From Dasypus novemcinctus (Eukaryota > Chordata > Mammalia > Cingulata > Dasypodidae): a stretch of 64,000 bases of DNA. The stretch is taken from positions 96,043,157 through 96,107,156 of the forward strand of contig NC_080680.1 of NCBI RefSeq assembly GCF_030445035.2. Reading direction: 5' to 3'. A model generated the notes under the pieces. That model made no database searches. It was not told the origin of the DNA and saw nothing but the letters and a program-made list of their open reading frames with translations. Position numbers and translations under genes: made by a program. Positions within the stretch are counted from its first letter, which is position 1, and every line of letters starts with the position of its first letter. This document shows, one piece after another, positions 44,215 to 56,874 of this stretch.

Positions 44215-47133
44215 TTTTTTAATTATTATTAAGTTATCTGTTTTTTAAAGATACATAGATCACAAAAAATGTTACATTAAGAAACTCCCCACCCCTCCTC
44301 TCTTCCCACATCAACAACCTCTTTCATCATTGCTGCACATTCATTGCACTTGGTGAATACATTTTGGAGCACTGCTGCACTGCATGTATTATAGTGTATA
44401 TTGTAGTTTACACTCTCGTCCAGTAAATTCAGTTATGGCAGGATATATAATATGCAGCACTTGTCCCTGAAATATCGTTTACGGCAACACCAAGTCCTGA
44501 AAATGGACACATATCTCATCTCTTCTTCCCACACCCTGCCCTCAGCAAATACCATGGCAACTTTCTCCAGATCAATGCTACAGTTTCTTCCATTACTAGT
44601 CACAATAGTTCTATAATAGAATACCAGTAAGTTCACTCTAACCCATATTTTATTCCTCAGTCCTGTGGACCTTGGGTTGGTGATGCACACTCCACCTCTA
44701 TGTTGAGAGGGGACTTAGATCCCACATGGTTGATGGATGTGATTCTCCTTCTTGGAGTTATAGGCACTCTCTGTTCCCTGATGTGGTGGCTGACCATTTT
44801 CACCTCCCTGTTAGCTGACCTGTGCAAGTCAATTCAATCTCTGGACTGGCCACGTGCCAGCTGGGCCCTGAACCTCAGTAGTGTTGCAGCTCCTACTCTC
44901 TGATTTGTTGGACTTGACCCCTCTGATGACCTCCTCACTTTTTTGAAGACTCTTAGCCATATAAACTCATTTTTCTTTACCATTTCCCCCTTTTACCCCT
45001 TTTATTCAGGGTCTTTTTCTAGTTGCATCACCAGTTGGTGATTGCTAGTAATCCCTCTGTGCCAGGGAGGCTCATCCCTGGGAATAATGTCCCATGGTGG
45101 AGGGAGGCTAATGCATCTACATCCTGAGTTTGGCTTAGAGTGGCCACATTTGAGGAACATAGAGACACTCAGGAGGTAACTCTTAGGCACCCTGCAGCTC
45201 TGGGCTTAGTTCAAATATCAGGCACACAGCCTCATAAGCACAGTCAAGGGCTCATCATTGGAGCATCCTTCTTCACTGATCTTTGCCCTTGCACGTGGAG
45301 TATTGTTGCTGTTCCAGTGCGGAATGTGACAGAGATCTCCTGGTTAGGAACTCAGCACTCCATCAGTTGTCATTTGTAACTGTAACTACTATAAAAATAC
45401 CCAACATATATCCGAACACTTTTATATACCCTATATACATGCCCTGGAGAAGTCCCCCCCAACCATGTGTCCCCCAGCAATAACACTCCACACCAGTGTT
45501 CCTCCTCTGCCATAGTTGAACCCCTCTAGGTCCAAAACTTCTTCAAAAAAGAAGCCTAATATAGTGCCAAATTCAATTAATAGGAAAATGAAATAGTAGT
45601 GATAGGTTTAAAGATTAGAAATAGAATATAAACTATTTTAGAAAAACTAAAATAAAGTAAAAATAAATTAGGGTATTAAAAAATGAAAAATATCACAAAA
45701 CTTTGTTTTTGACATTTCGTCTTTCATCACTGTGATAGGTGTTGCCCTGTATGTATAGTGGCTGGGCAATTCCTTTCATTTCTTCCTCAGTGTCTACATA
45801 CTTTCTTTTTTTTCTAATTTTTAATTTCATCTTCATAAAAGTTTTAGATCACAGTAAAGTCACATATACAATATATGGGGACTCCCATATATCCAACAAC
45901 AAACCCTTTTCCCCCTTCCCCAGTAATGATCATTTTACATATTCATGTTATATTTGCTGCAGATGATGTACAGATACTGAAGCATAGCTATCAAATATAG
46001 TTCCATTTTGGTTTACATTATGACTTATATTTTAGCCTATACATTTTTATACATTTTTGGTGTAATTTAACCTGTCCTATATCCTTCATTGCTCTATCTT
46101 GTGGAACATTTTTCATTGCCCCCCAGTTACCCTGCTTCCATCTATTCTATTCCTCTCTCCCCCTCCCATTAAGGCCCACAGTGACAATCATTTCTCACTG
46201 CTTGAAGGAGTAGAGCCACAGATACTCGTAACAATCCTGAGGGTTTGACATACTAGACTCTCCTCCCCCACTGGGAGCCACCAATTCTCTAGAGAGACAC
46301 AATTCCCTCTATTTCAGAACATCAGGTCTCCCTGGGAGATGGGTACAACCCCTACACATTGTATGGGTCTCCACCCAATGATATAACACACTATGACAAG
46401 ACGAGGACTCACACACTACCTAGACGCCTTCCCTGTGCCAGATGCCCCCCTTAAGCACCTTAAGCAGGTAATCCTTCCTTATGATATTTTCTAAAGAGTT
46501 TTCTCAACATTTTAGTTTCAACCACATACCAGGCAATCTCCCATGTTCAAATGTTCTCCCTAAAACCTCCCCCAATTCCTTGGGTGATTTGACCCTTCCT
46601 CACAACTCTAGCCCCCCTCAAGCCTATAAGGCCCCACCCAAAGGTATTCCTATGCCCCAATCTTATCCCTTCCTTGTACAAATACTTACCTTCACTTTAT
46701 CATATATTTCACTCATGTGGGTATCCACTCACAATCTTCCTTTCCCCAATTTCCTATAAGTCTATCATCCAGTCTCTAGCTCTCTGAGACAGCTTGGTTT
46801 GCTTCTTTCATATCAGAAAGGTCATGTAGTATTTGTCCTTCAATGCCTGGCCTGCTTCATTCAACATAAGGTCCTCAAGATTCATCCATGTTATCCCATG
46901 TATTTATACCATATACTTTCTTACAGCTGAGTAGTATTCCATTGTATGTATATACTGCATTTTGTTTTTCCATTCATCTGTTGATGGGCATTTGGGTTGA
47001 TTCCAACTTTTCGTAATAGTGAATAATGCTGTTATGAATATTGGTGGGCATATATCAGTTAGTGTCCTTGTTTTAAGTTCTTCTGGGTACATATACAGCA
47101 GTGGGATTGTTGGGTTATATGGCAAATCTAGCT
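44215..47133 (-). mobile_element. L1 with complete long 3' UTR and ORF2 tail (stack base)
   Basis: Minus-strand L1. T-rich 3' end at about 44215; 3' UTR to about 46900; ORF2 C-terminal frame 46904-47125 ([44 protein letters not shown]). This gives a 3' UTR of about 2.7 kb. The internal AATAAA (minus strand, 44649-44654) is present. Further ORF2 pieces at 47766-47853 and 49082-49910 probably belong to this same element, separated by younger insertions. Confidence 0.8.
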
Positions 47134-47765
47134 AGGTTTTTTTCTCTATTTTCTTTTAAATGTTACATCCAAAAAATATAAGAGGTCCCCATATACCCCC
47201 ATCCCCCTCAACCCACTCCTCCCACATCAACAACCTCTTTCATCATCGTGGGACATTCATTGCATTTGGTGAATGCATTTTGGAGCACTGCTGCACCACA
47301 TGGATTATGGTTTCGTTTTAGTTTACACTATCCCCCAGTCCACCCAGTGGGCCATGGCAGGAAATACAATGTCCAGCATCTGTCCCTGCAGTACCACCCA
47401 GGACAACTCTAAGTCCTGAAAATGCCCCCACATCCTCTACCTACCCTCAGCAGCTAACATGACCACTTTCTCCATATCAGTGCTATAATTTCTTCCATTA
47501 CTAATCACAATAGTCCCACAGCAGAACACCAGTAAGTCCACTCTAATCCATACTCTATTCCTCCAGCCTATGGACCCTGGAATGTTTATGTTCACTCCAC
47601 CTCTATATCGAGAAGGGGCTTAGATTCCACAAAGATGATGGATACAATTCTCCTGATTGCAGTTGTAGGCACTCTTGGCTCCCTGGTGTGGTGGTTGACC
47701 TTCTTCACCTTCCTGTTAGCTGGCTGTGGTAAGTCGAATGAACCAGAGGGTAGGAGTTGCAAGTC
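47134..47765 (-). mobile_element. 5'-truncated L1 (stack layer 2)
   Basis: L1 3' end on the minus strand. Its T-rich edge is at 47135-47155, followed by 'aatataagaggtccccatat' and 3' UTR to about 47765. The surrounding ORF2 sequence has lost about 200 nt at this point relative to 62540-62760. Confidence 0.7.
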
Positions 47766-47853
47766 TGCTGATTTTGAGCATTTTTATGTGCATTTTAGCT
47801 ATTTGTATTTTTTCTTTAGAGAAGTGTCTGTTCCAATCTCTTGCACATTTTTT
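47766..47853 (-). mobile_element. L1 ORF2 C-terminal fragment (stack base, continued)
   Basis: 'gagcatttttatgtgcatttt' and 'gagaagtgtctgttccaatctc' match 62770-62835 in the terminal L1. Confidence 0.65.
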
Positions 47854-49081
47854 GTCTTTTTTTTTTACTATTACCTTCAAAAAATATGAGGGCCCCATAA
47901 ACCCCCCACCTCCCTCACTCCACTCCTCCCCCCATAGCAAAAATCTCCTCCATTATCATGAGACATTCATTGCATTTGGTGAATACATCTCTGAGCACTG
48001 CTGCACATCATGGTCAATGGTCCACATCATAGCCCACACTCTCCCACAGTCCACCCAGTGGGCCATAGGAGGATATACAATGTCCGGTAACTGTCCCTGC
48101 AGCATCATCCAGGACAACTCCAAGTCCTGAAAACACCTCTACATCTCATCTCTTCCTCCCATTCCCCACACCCAGCAACCACCATGGCCACTTTCTCCAC
48201 ACCAATGCCACATTTTCTTCAATTACTAATCACAATAGTTCATGAATAGAATATCAGTAAGTCCACTCTAATCCATATTCTATTCTTCCATCCTGTGGAC
48301 CTTGGAATGGTTGTGTCCACTCCACATCTATATAAAGAGGGGCTTAGATTCCACATGGATGCTGGATGCAATCCTCCTGCTTTCAGTTGTAGGCACTCTT
48401 GGCTCCATGGTGTGGTGGTTGACCTTCTTCAACTCTATGTTAGCTGCGTGGGGTAAGTCCAACAAACCAGAGTGTAGGAGTTGAAGTCTGTTGAGGCTCA
48501 GGGCCTGGCTATCACTGGTCAGTCCAGAGATTCAGGTCCCCTGGGTATATATTACACCTCAGCACCAACTACAGTTCTGGTAAAAGTAACAGGAGATGCT
48601 TGTGAAAAAAGATCATATCAGAGTCAAGCTCCATCACACAGAAACACAAACTCCAAAGATGGGCCAATTGACATGGCACTGAACTCCATCTGCCATGTCC
48701 ATAGAATCTGTGGGTCTCTGTAGCCCTCAGGAGAACCAATATCCGGGGTGGTATCTGCTTTATCTGTGTCTGGGACTCTGCTGAGGTGTGCATAAGGGCA
48801 ACCCCTCTGATAACCTCCCGGCTCTTTTTGGAGACTCATAGCCATATAAACTCATTCGTCCTTTCCATTTCCCCCTTGATTCAGGTCAAAAAGCATTTTT
48901 AACTCCTGGTATTATATGTAGACTGAGATATTCTGCTGGTGAGTTGACCCTTTTATTCATGGTCATTTTCTAGTTACATCATCAGCTGGTACTTGGTAGT
49001 AATCCCTCAGCACCAGGGAGGCTCATCCCTGGGAGTCATGTCCCATGCTGGGGGGAAAGCAATGCATTTACATGCTGAATT
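47854..49081 (-). mobile_element. 5'-truncated L1 (stack layer 3) with TSD
   Basis: About 1.23 kb of 3' UTR with a T-run at its left edge. Target-site duplications of 17 nt with two mismatches flank it: tctcttgcacatttttt at 47837-47853 and tctcttgtccatttttt at 49082-49098. The internal signal has become AATAGA here. Confidence 0.85.
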
Positions 49082-49225
49082 TCTCTTGTCCATTTTTTAA
49101 ATGGGTTGTTTGTGTTTTTATTTTTGAGGTATAGGAGTTCTTTATATATCCAGGATTTTAGTCTCCTGTCAGATATATGGTTACCAAATTTTTCTCCCAT
49201 TGGTTAGGCTGTCTTTCCACTTTTT
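49082..49225 (-). mobile_element. L1 ORF2 C-terminal fragment (stack base, continued)
   Basis: 'ccattttttaaatgggttgtttg', 'taggagttctttatat' and 'cagatatatggttaccaaat' match 62835-62940. A SINE interrupts it at 49226. Confidence 0.75.
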
Positions 49226-49643
49226 CTTTTTTAAAGATTTATTTATTTATTTATTTCTCTCTCCTTCCTCTCCCCCCAACCCTGGTTTTCTGTTCTCTGT
49301 GTCTATTTGCTGCGTCTTCTTTGTCCGCTTTTGTTGTCATCAGCAGCACGGGAATCTGTGTTTCTTTTGGTTGCATCATCTTGTTGTGTCAGCTCTCCAT
49401 GCACATGGCACCATTCCTGGGCAGGTTGCACTTTCTTTCATGCTGGGCAGCTCTCCTTATGGGGTGCACTCCTTGGGCGTGGGGCTCCCCTACGCGGGGG
49501 ACACCCCTCCATGGCAGGGCACTCCTTGTGCACATCAGCACTGTGCATGGACCAGCTGCACACGGGTCAAGGAGGCCCGGGTTTGAACCGCAGACCTCCC
49601 ATGTGGTAGACAGATGCCCTAACCACTAGGCCAAGTCTGCCGC
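49226..49643 (-). mobile_element. DAS SINE, minus strand, with TSD
   Basis: Full-length armadillo SINE in reverse. The (AAAT)n tail appears as 'atttatttatttatttatt' at 49237-49257, and the tRNA-like head is at the right ('gggtttgaacc' B box, 'ccactaggccaagtctgcc' A-box side). The TSD is ctttccacttttt at 49213-49225 and 49644-49656, identical. Long open frames here are SINE artefacts. Confidence 0.92.
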
Positions 49644-49910
49644 CTTTCCACTTTTTTTAACAAACTCCCTCGAGTTGCAAAATGTTTTAATTTGAAAGGT
49701 CCCATTTATCTATTTGTTCTTTTGATGCTTGTGCTTTTGTGTGAAGTTCATGAAGCCATTTCCTATTACAGGTCATAAGGATTCTTCCCTACATTGTTTT
49801 CCAAGGTCTTTATCCATCTTGATAAAGGTCTTGATCCATCTTGAGTTGATTTTTGTATCACGTGTGACATTGTAACCTCTTTCATTACCTTAAGGGATCT
49901 TAATAAATAT
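49644..49910 (-). mobile_element. L1 ORF2 C-terminal fragment (stack base, end)
   Basis: 'caaactccctcgagttgc', 'aggtcccatttatctatttg' and 'gatccatcttgagttgattttt' match 62980-63185. It fades out near 49910. Confidence 0.75.
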
Positions 49911-50530
49911 GATTTAGCACTTTTCTCCTTATAACAAAATTAATGCATGCTCTTTTCTACATATTCTATTATTTTATTCCTCTTGATGCTATACATTGCA
50001 CATTTTCTCTTGATACACCCTCCTGGTCATAAAGTGTTTTTCTGTTTTCTTGCTTGAGTTTTCTAGCTTTTTAATACTAATACTTCTCTAGCACATGGGT
50101 TCTGAGGTGCATAATGGCCAGCATCACCCAAAGGCCAGCAGATTCCAAGTTATCTCATTCAGGTGGTTTTATAATGGGGTGATTCTGGTGATATACTTTA
50201 GTTTTAGAAAGCTTTCATCAACACACTAGAGGGCATATTTCCACCATACTCCAGAGGATGAATTTCTTGGAATTACTTGTAGCACATATCACAATAATTT
50301 CTCTGCTATGCCATGAGTCACAGCTGTGCCTTTTACCACAAAGTCTGAAAAGCCAACATTGGAAACATCTTTCTTGGGTGCCCTGTCTCGGCTTTAGAGA
50401 TTATGACTACTTAATAAATATATTTTTGGTCTCTGTATTTTGTATAGTTCTCTTGACTTCTTACTAGCCAGACCCATGTTATTCCTTATGTTATATGTCC
50501 CTGTTTAGATTATGGTGTACTCTCTCTTCT
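49911..50530. other. No gene recognised
   Basis: AT-rich DNA with no convincing ORF and no repeat I can name. Confidence 0.35.
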
Positions 50531-51010
50531 GATTGACAAATACTGGAGAAAAAGAATTCTTGATCTGTAAGACAAGTGGTTAAAAGACGGATGAACTGCA
50601 GTATGGTAAGAAAAAAGGATTAAAATTTCAGAAAAAAAATGAAAATCATGAGGCAGAGTGTAAAGACACATTATATGTAATTAAATTCATATATATGAGG
50701 AGGAAGGGTAGGAAACAACATATGATATAGTGGCTAATAATATTCCAAATAGCAATAAAAGTCACCAAAACACTTTAAAAAGAAACTCTGTGATCCCTTC
50801 AGTATTAATGCACAGAAAACTATGCTTAACATATCATACTCCAACTATAGAAACCAAAGACAGAGAAAACTTTTAAAATAATTAAAGAGTTATAAGTTAT
50901 AAGTGGAGATAAAATTAAACTGCTTTAAAACAATAAGGCAAAATACAGTAGGCAAGTTAGTAGAGATGGGGTATTCTATGGTTTGGGTATTGATAAGGAA
51001 GAATTAAGGG
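50530..51010 (+). mobile_element. Probable old L1-type sequence
   Basis: A-rich sense composition ('aaaagtcaccaaaacactttaaa', 'cagaaaactatgcttaacat') resembles L1M or HAL1. Weak. Confidence 0.3.
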
Positions 51011-51020
51011 CAGTAATTCA

Positions 51021-51430
51021 GGAAGCAGACTTGGCCCAATGGATAGGGCGTCCGTCTACCACATGGGAGGTCTGCTGTTCAAACCCCGGGCCTCCTTAAC
51101 CTGTGTGGAGCTGGCCCATGTGCAGTGCTGATGCACACAAGGAGTGCCCTGCCATGCAGGGGTGTCCCCACGTAGGGGAGCCCCATGCACAAGGAGTGCA
51201 CCCCATAAGGAGAGCTGCTCAGCATGAAAGAAAGTGCAGCTTGCCTAAGAATGGCACTGCCCACACAGAGAGCTGACACAACAAGATGACACAACAAAAA
51301 GAAACACAGATTCCTGTGCTGCTGACAACAGAAACAAAGAAGAACATGCAGTGCATAGACACAGAGAACAAACAACTGGGGTGGGGGGAGGGGAGAAAAA
51401 TAAATAAATCAATAAATCTTTTAAAAAAAG
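51021..51430 (+). mobile_element. DAS SINE, plus strand
   Basis: Begins GGAAGCAGACTTGGCCCAAT; B-box-like gttcaaacc near 51078; SINE body; tail 'aaataaataaatcaataaatc' and an A-run. A TSD of about 8-10 bp (cagtaattca at 51011, cagtaacttt at 51433) is plausible but imperfect. Confidence 0.9.
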
Positions 51431-51890
51431 GTCAGTAACTTTCATTGGACAGTAATAATTCAAGAATGTAAGATGTAATCTCAACAGGAGCACAAAAAGA
51501 ATAATAAAATAACATATGACTAACATTATAATAGAGGAGAATACCAAATAACAAAACTGTATTATTAATTATTCAAAAGAGGAAAGGAAATGAGAGAAAA
51601 ACTATGAAGCAGATGTGTCAAACACAAAATGTATGGTAATATGGAAAATAAAAATTCAAATTCATAATTATTATATTACATATAAATGGACCAGATATAC
51701 CAAGATTGTCAAATTACCTAAAAAGAACAAAACCTAGCTATACACTGTTTACAGTGGGCACATTGCATAGAAGAGGACATGGAAAGGAGAAAAATAAAAG
51801 AATGGAAAATAAATACCATGTAAAAATAAATACCACACTAACTAAAAGAAAGCTGGTGTATCTAATATTTATATCAGAAAAAGTAGATAA
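51431..51890 (+). mobile_element. Old L1 ORF2 endonuclease-region fragment
   Basis: 'gaacaaaacctagctatacac', 'gaaagctggtgtatctaatattt' and 'atatcagaaaaagtagataa' parallel 5550-5730. Decayed. Confidence 0.55.
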
Positions 51891-51894
51891 GGTA

Positions 51895-52055
51895 CTTCTC
51901 TTTGCCTTTTTCATTTGCTCTGAAGATAATCTTAAGGTAATCATTATTATTATTCGTATCATAATTGTGTTATCATAAAATTAATGTTAAAAGAGATAAT
52001 GCACACTGAAGCACACAATACGGGCAGAATAAATATTAGCTCATACTATCAGTAT
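51895..52055 (+). repeat. MIR SINE
   Basis: 'gataatgcacactgaagcacac' and 'agaataaatattagctcatac' are the MIR 3' half. The sequence after it resembles that after the MIR at 11640-11860. Confidence 0.55.
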
Positions 52056-52482
52056 CTTTGTATCTTCCAACACAATTATATATACACATATATATTTAAT
52101 CATGATCTTGAATGAATGACTAAATTAGTTGATCACAAAATCATGCAGAACTTAATAGCAACCAATGCTAATCCCCAGAAAGACCTAAGCTGTCCCAACA
52201 CAGCAACACTTATGTGATACAAATGTCAGGATATCAGCCAACCTTAGGCCTCCATTTTTCAACACATTTCACCTAGCAACACCACTGGCAGGTCAGTTGG
52301 CAAGGCAGCTCTCAGTACCTCCAGAAAATGACCATTTTTACAGGAACTTTCTGAAGGTTATCTCCTTCCCACTTGACCCAGTCCTCAGGTCAACCAGACC
52401 CAAGCACTGTGAATAAATCCCTACAGATTTAATCATTCACACAATTTGCCTTACTTTTGGGACACATTTCTACCCAATTTCC
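52056..52482. other. No gene; partial similarity to 11870-12000
   Basis: 'tatcttccaacacaatt' and 'gacctaagctgtcccaacacagcaaca' resemble 'aatcttccaattaaaaac' and 'atctaagttgtctccacagaaca' near 11860-11990. The rest is not recognised. Confidence 0.35.
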
Positions 52483-52562
52483 CCAAAATGGACAAAGAGA
52501 GCAGACAGCAAGCAAGCCATAAGGGGGGGGGGGTGGATAAATAAATAAAATAAATCTTTTTT
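52483..52562 (+). mobile_element. DAS SINE 3' fragment
   Basis: Only the last 80 bp: 'atggacaaagagagcagacagc', an 11-base G-run and an (AAAT)n-type tail. The head is missing. Confidence 0.75.
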
Positions 52563-55500
52563 AAAAGTTGATGAAACACATAGAAGCATATCCACTAAGC
52601 ATGGATTATATTTTACATTGTAGTTGACACTCCGTTCCATGCAATTTTGTAAGTTATGACAAAATATATAATGGCCTGTATCTGTCATTGCAATGTCATG
52701 CCAGACAACCCCAATGTCCTGAAAATTCCCCCATATTACACCTATTTTTCATTTTCCCTCCCCTCAGAGCCTCTGGTGGCAACCACCTTTATATCAATAA
52801 TACAAGTTCTTCAACTACTAGAATAACAATAAGTCTATAGTAGAATAATAGTAAGTCTAATTTGGTCCATTGTTCATTCCCCAATCTGCCTCTAATTGAG
52901 AGGGGGCTTAGATCCCATGGGACAGATGTATGGAACTATCTAGCAGACAGTTGCTGACTCTCTCTATTTCTTGTCCATTATCATCACCTTGTTAGTTACC
53001 CTGGGTGAGCCAATGAACTGGAGAGTAGGTGTTGCAGCTCTGCTGAGGTTCAGGGTCCAGCTGACACATGGACAATGTAAGTCACTTGGACATACACCTA
53101 TCATGTATGGTATCAACTATAGGTTCAAAAGAAGAGACAGAAGAGCCATGTGTAGGAAAACCAAAAATAAGTCCAAATCTGTCACACTGGGAAGCATAAA
53201 TTCCAAGGTAAGGCCCACTAGTAGGGCACCAAACTCCTGAGCTTCATGCCCTGCATATTGTGTCTGGATGATCTAGAGCCCTCAGGAGCCCCACTATGTG
53301 AGGCACTATTTAACATGGCACTCAGTGAGATATTCCTGAGACATACATTAAGTGTAACCTCTGGAATGACCTCCTGACTCACTTTGAAATCTCTTAGCCA
53401 TAAAAACTCATTTGTATTTACCATTTCCCCCTCACAGTTAAGGCCTTTTTCTAGGTGCATTGCTAGTTGGCACTTGATAATAATCCTTTGGTGCCAGGGA
53501 GGCTCATCTCTGGGAGTCATGTCTCATGTAAAGGGGATGGTAGTGCATTTATATGACTTAGAAATAGGCCACATTTGAGCAACAAGTAGGCCCTCAGGAG
53601 ATAACTCTTAGGAGCATATAATACTAGGCTAAGTTTCAATTTCACAAGAAAAGGTTCATGAGTACACTCATCAATATCAAGGGCTTGGTGCAATGATTCA
53701 TCATCCATCACTAGGCACTACCCCTGTACTCAGAGGATTCCTGTAGTCTCATTAGAGAATATATCAGAACTCCCCAGGATAGGAATTCAATATTCTTTCA
53801 GTTATTGTGTGGCTCTGTGAAAATGCAACATGAACACTTGAGCACATTCATATGACTTAGAGGCATGCCCCAGATGGGCCCCCTCTCATACACCCCCCTC
53901 ACTGACACTCTGCACTGATGATACTCCTCTGCAACAATTGTGATCATTCTGTGATACAAAACCTCTCCAAAGATGAAGCCAAGAAAATAACCAGATAAAA
54001 ACAATTATACTTTAAAAAAATAACATACAAAATACAATTTAAAAAAAAAAATTTCTTCCATATATTCCCCTGGTGTCTTTTTATTTTCAAAGAAGCTTTA
54101 AGTTACAGAAAAGCCATATAGAGAATATAGGGGATAGCCATATACCCAATGCCCTCCACATTTTACCCTTTCCCCTAGTAATAAATTTTGCATGTGGAGG
54201 GTACATTTGTAACAATTGATGTAAAAATATTGAAACATTGCTACTAACTATGGTAAATGGTTTACATTATGATTTACCTTTTAGACTCTACACTTTTATA
54301 AATTTTGACAAAATTTAGAATGGCCTGTTTCCATTATTGCATGATCATGCTGAACAATTCTAATGTCCCCCAAATGCCCTATGTTCCATCTATTTTATTC
54401 TTCCTTCCCTCTCTCCTTGGGACCCATGCTAACCACTAAGTCTCACTTTTTGAAGAAAAAGATTCATAGTTACTTACAATAATATTGAGAACTTGACCTA
54501 CTGGTCTTTATTTTATTAGGCACTGCCTATGTTCTTGAAAGACTCTTATTCCTCTATTTGAGAACTTAGCAGGATTCCTCAGGATGGGAGTTCAATATTG
54601 TTCTGTTTATTGTTTGGGTCTTCACTCACTTATATATCACACTATGACAAGATAAACACTTACATATTCCATAGAAGCCTGCCTCAGGTGCACCCTGTCC
54701 CATTTACTCCCTCACATCCAACACCCTATACCTGTAACTTGCCCCTGCCATATTTGCCAAAAGAACATTTCTAACATTGTAATTTTAACCACAGACCTGC
54801 AAATCCCCAGAGTTCACCTTTTCCTTCCCCCAAGCCAACCCCTAGTTCCATGGATAGATCAACCCATCACCCCCACCATACATCTCTCATGGACCAGCAC
54901 TGTCAAATGCAACAGCATTACTGCACCACTGTCATACCCATCCACTACACCCTTCCAACCTATCATAGATTTTGGCAATAGGGCATTGGCCTACACCATT
55001 TACTCCCTTTCTGTCTCCTGATAGCCTATCTTCCAGATTCTAGCTCTGTGAAGCTGCTCAATTTCCTTAATTCATATCAGTGTGGTCATGCAATGTTTGT
55101 CCTTTAGTGTATGGCTTACTTCACTCAACATAAGTCTTCAAGATTCATCCATGTTATTCCATGTGTTAATATTTCATGCCTTCTTATAAATGAGTAATAT
55201 TCCACTGTATGTACATACCACAGTTTGCTTATCCATTCATCTATTGATGGACATTTGGGTTGCTTCCAACTTTTAGCAATACTGAATAATGCCACTATGG
55301 ACCTTGAAGTGCCTATATCTGTTCGTGTCCCCACCTTGAAGTCTTCTGGATAAATACCCAGCATTGGGATATGGATAATATGGCAGTTCTATAGTTAACT
55401 TCCCAAGGAAATGCCAAACTGTCCTCCACAATGACTGCATCTCTCTATATTCCCACCAGTAGTGGATAAGTGTTCACCCTCCTCCTCCAGATCGTCTCCA

Positions 55501-56230
55501 ACACCTGCAGGCTTCTATTCCTTTAATAGCCACCAATCTAATGGGTGCAAGACAATATGGTATTGCAGTACTGATCTGCACCTATCCAGTAGCTAGCCAT
55601 GTTGAACATGCCTTTACGTGACTTTTAGCCATTTGTATTTCTTCTCTGGAGAAGTACCTATTCAAATCACCTGCCCATTTTTAAAATGGGTTGTTTGCCC
55701 TTTTATATTCAAGATGTAGGATTTCTTTTTATATGCTTGATATTAGGCCCTTATTGGACAGTTGGTCAACAAGCATTCTCTCCCATTGAGTAGGCTTCCC
55801 TTTCACTTTCTTGACAAACTCCTTTTAAGTGCAAAAGTGTTTTTTTTTTTTAAATTTTGAAGAGGTCCCATTTATCTTTTTTTTCTTTTGTTGCTTGTAC
55901 TTTGGGTGTAAAGTTCATGAAAACATTTCCTACTACAGGATTTTATATATGCTTCCCTACCTTAACTTTCAGTAGATTTATTGTCTTGACTCTTATATTT
56001 AGATCTTTGATCCATTTTGAGTTAATTTTTGTATAGGGCATGAGATGGTGATCCTATCCCATTCTTTTGGATATGGATATCCAGTTTACCAGGCACCATT
56101 TGTTGAAGAGGCCATTCTCACCCAATTGAGTGGGATTGGTGGCCTTATTGAATATTAGTTGAGTACATATGCAAGAATCAATATTAGATTCTCTGTAATG
56201 TTCCATTGGTCAATGTGTCTATCCAGTTTT
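52563..56230 (-). mobile_element. L1 with long 3' UTR and ORF2 C-terminal region
   Basis: A 3.7 kb, 5'-truncated L1 on the minus strand. 3' UTR at about 52565-55120 (2.56 kb), then the ORF2 tail. The frame 55125-55364 reads SWKQPKCPSIDEWISKLWYVHTVEYY. ORF2 sequence continues to 56230, where a second, older ORF2 copy starts over at its own C-terminal region. Confidence 0.8.
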
Positions 56231-56874
56231 TTAAAAATAATGTGTGTTCTATGCAATGTCAGATAATATTGCCATTCTCAGTGGTGTGACAATGATACCT
56301 CATTGTTGTTTTGATTTGCATTTCCTAATGGCTAGTGATAGTAAACATTTTTTCAAGTGTTTTTTTCCCATTTGCTTTTCCCCTTTGGAGTAAATCTATT
56401 CAAGTTTTTTGCCCATTTATTATTTGAATTGCTTGCTCTTTTATTGTTGAGTTGTATGATATCTTTATAGAATGGAAATCAAACCCTTATCAGATATGTG
56501 GTTTTCAAATATTTTCTCCCAGTGAGTGGTCTGACTTTTCCCCTTCTTGATGAAGTCCTTTCAACTGCAAAAGTGTTTAAGTTTGAGGAATTCCCATTTA
56601 TCTATTTGATTGTTGTGTATCCCATTTGTTTAAAAACTGGTGGTGGAATTTTCCTGAAATTGCATTGAATCACTATATCTATTTTGAGAGAATTGACATG
56701 TTAATGATATTTAGTCTTCCAATCCATGAGCATGGAATGTTCTTCCTATTATTTAGTCTTTTAAAATTTAACAATGCATTGTAGTTATCTGAATACAAGT
56801 TGATTAAGTTTATTCCTAAACACCTGATTATTTTAGTTGTTATTGTAAATGGAATTTTTTCCTGACTTCCTCCC
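56231..56874 (-). mobile_element. Older L1 ORF2, C-terminal side
   Basis: Repeats the ORF2 region already present at 55550-56000 ('tttgatttgcatttcctaatgg', 'ttctcccagtgagtggtctg'), so it belongs to a different, older L1. The frame 56679-56897 includes [20 protein letters not shown]. It breaks at about 56874. Confidence 0.7.
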
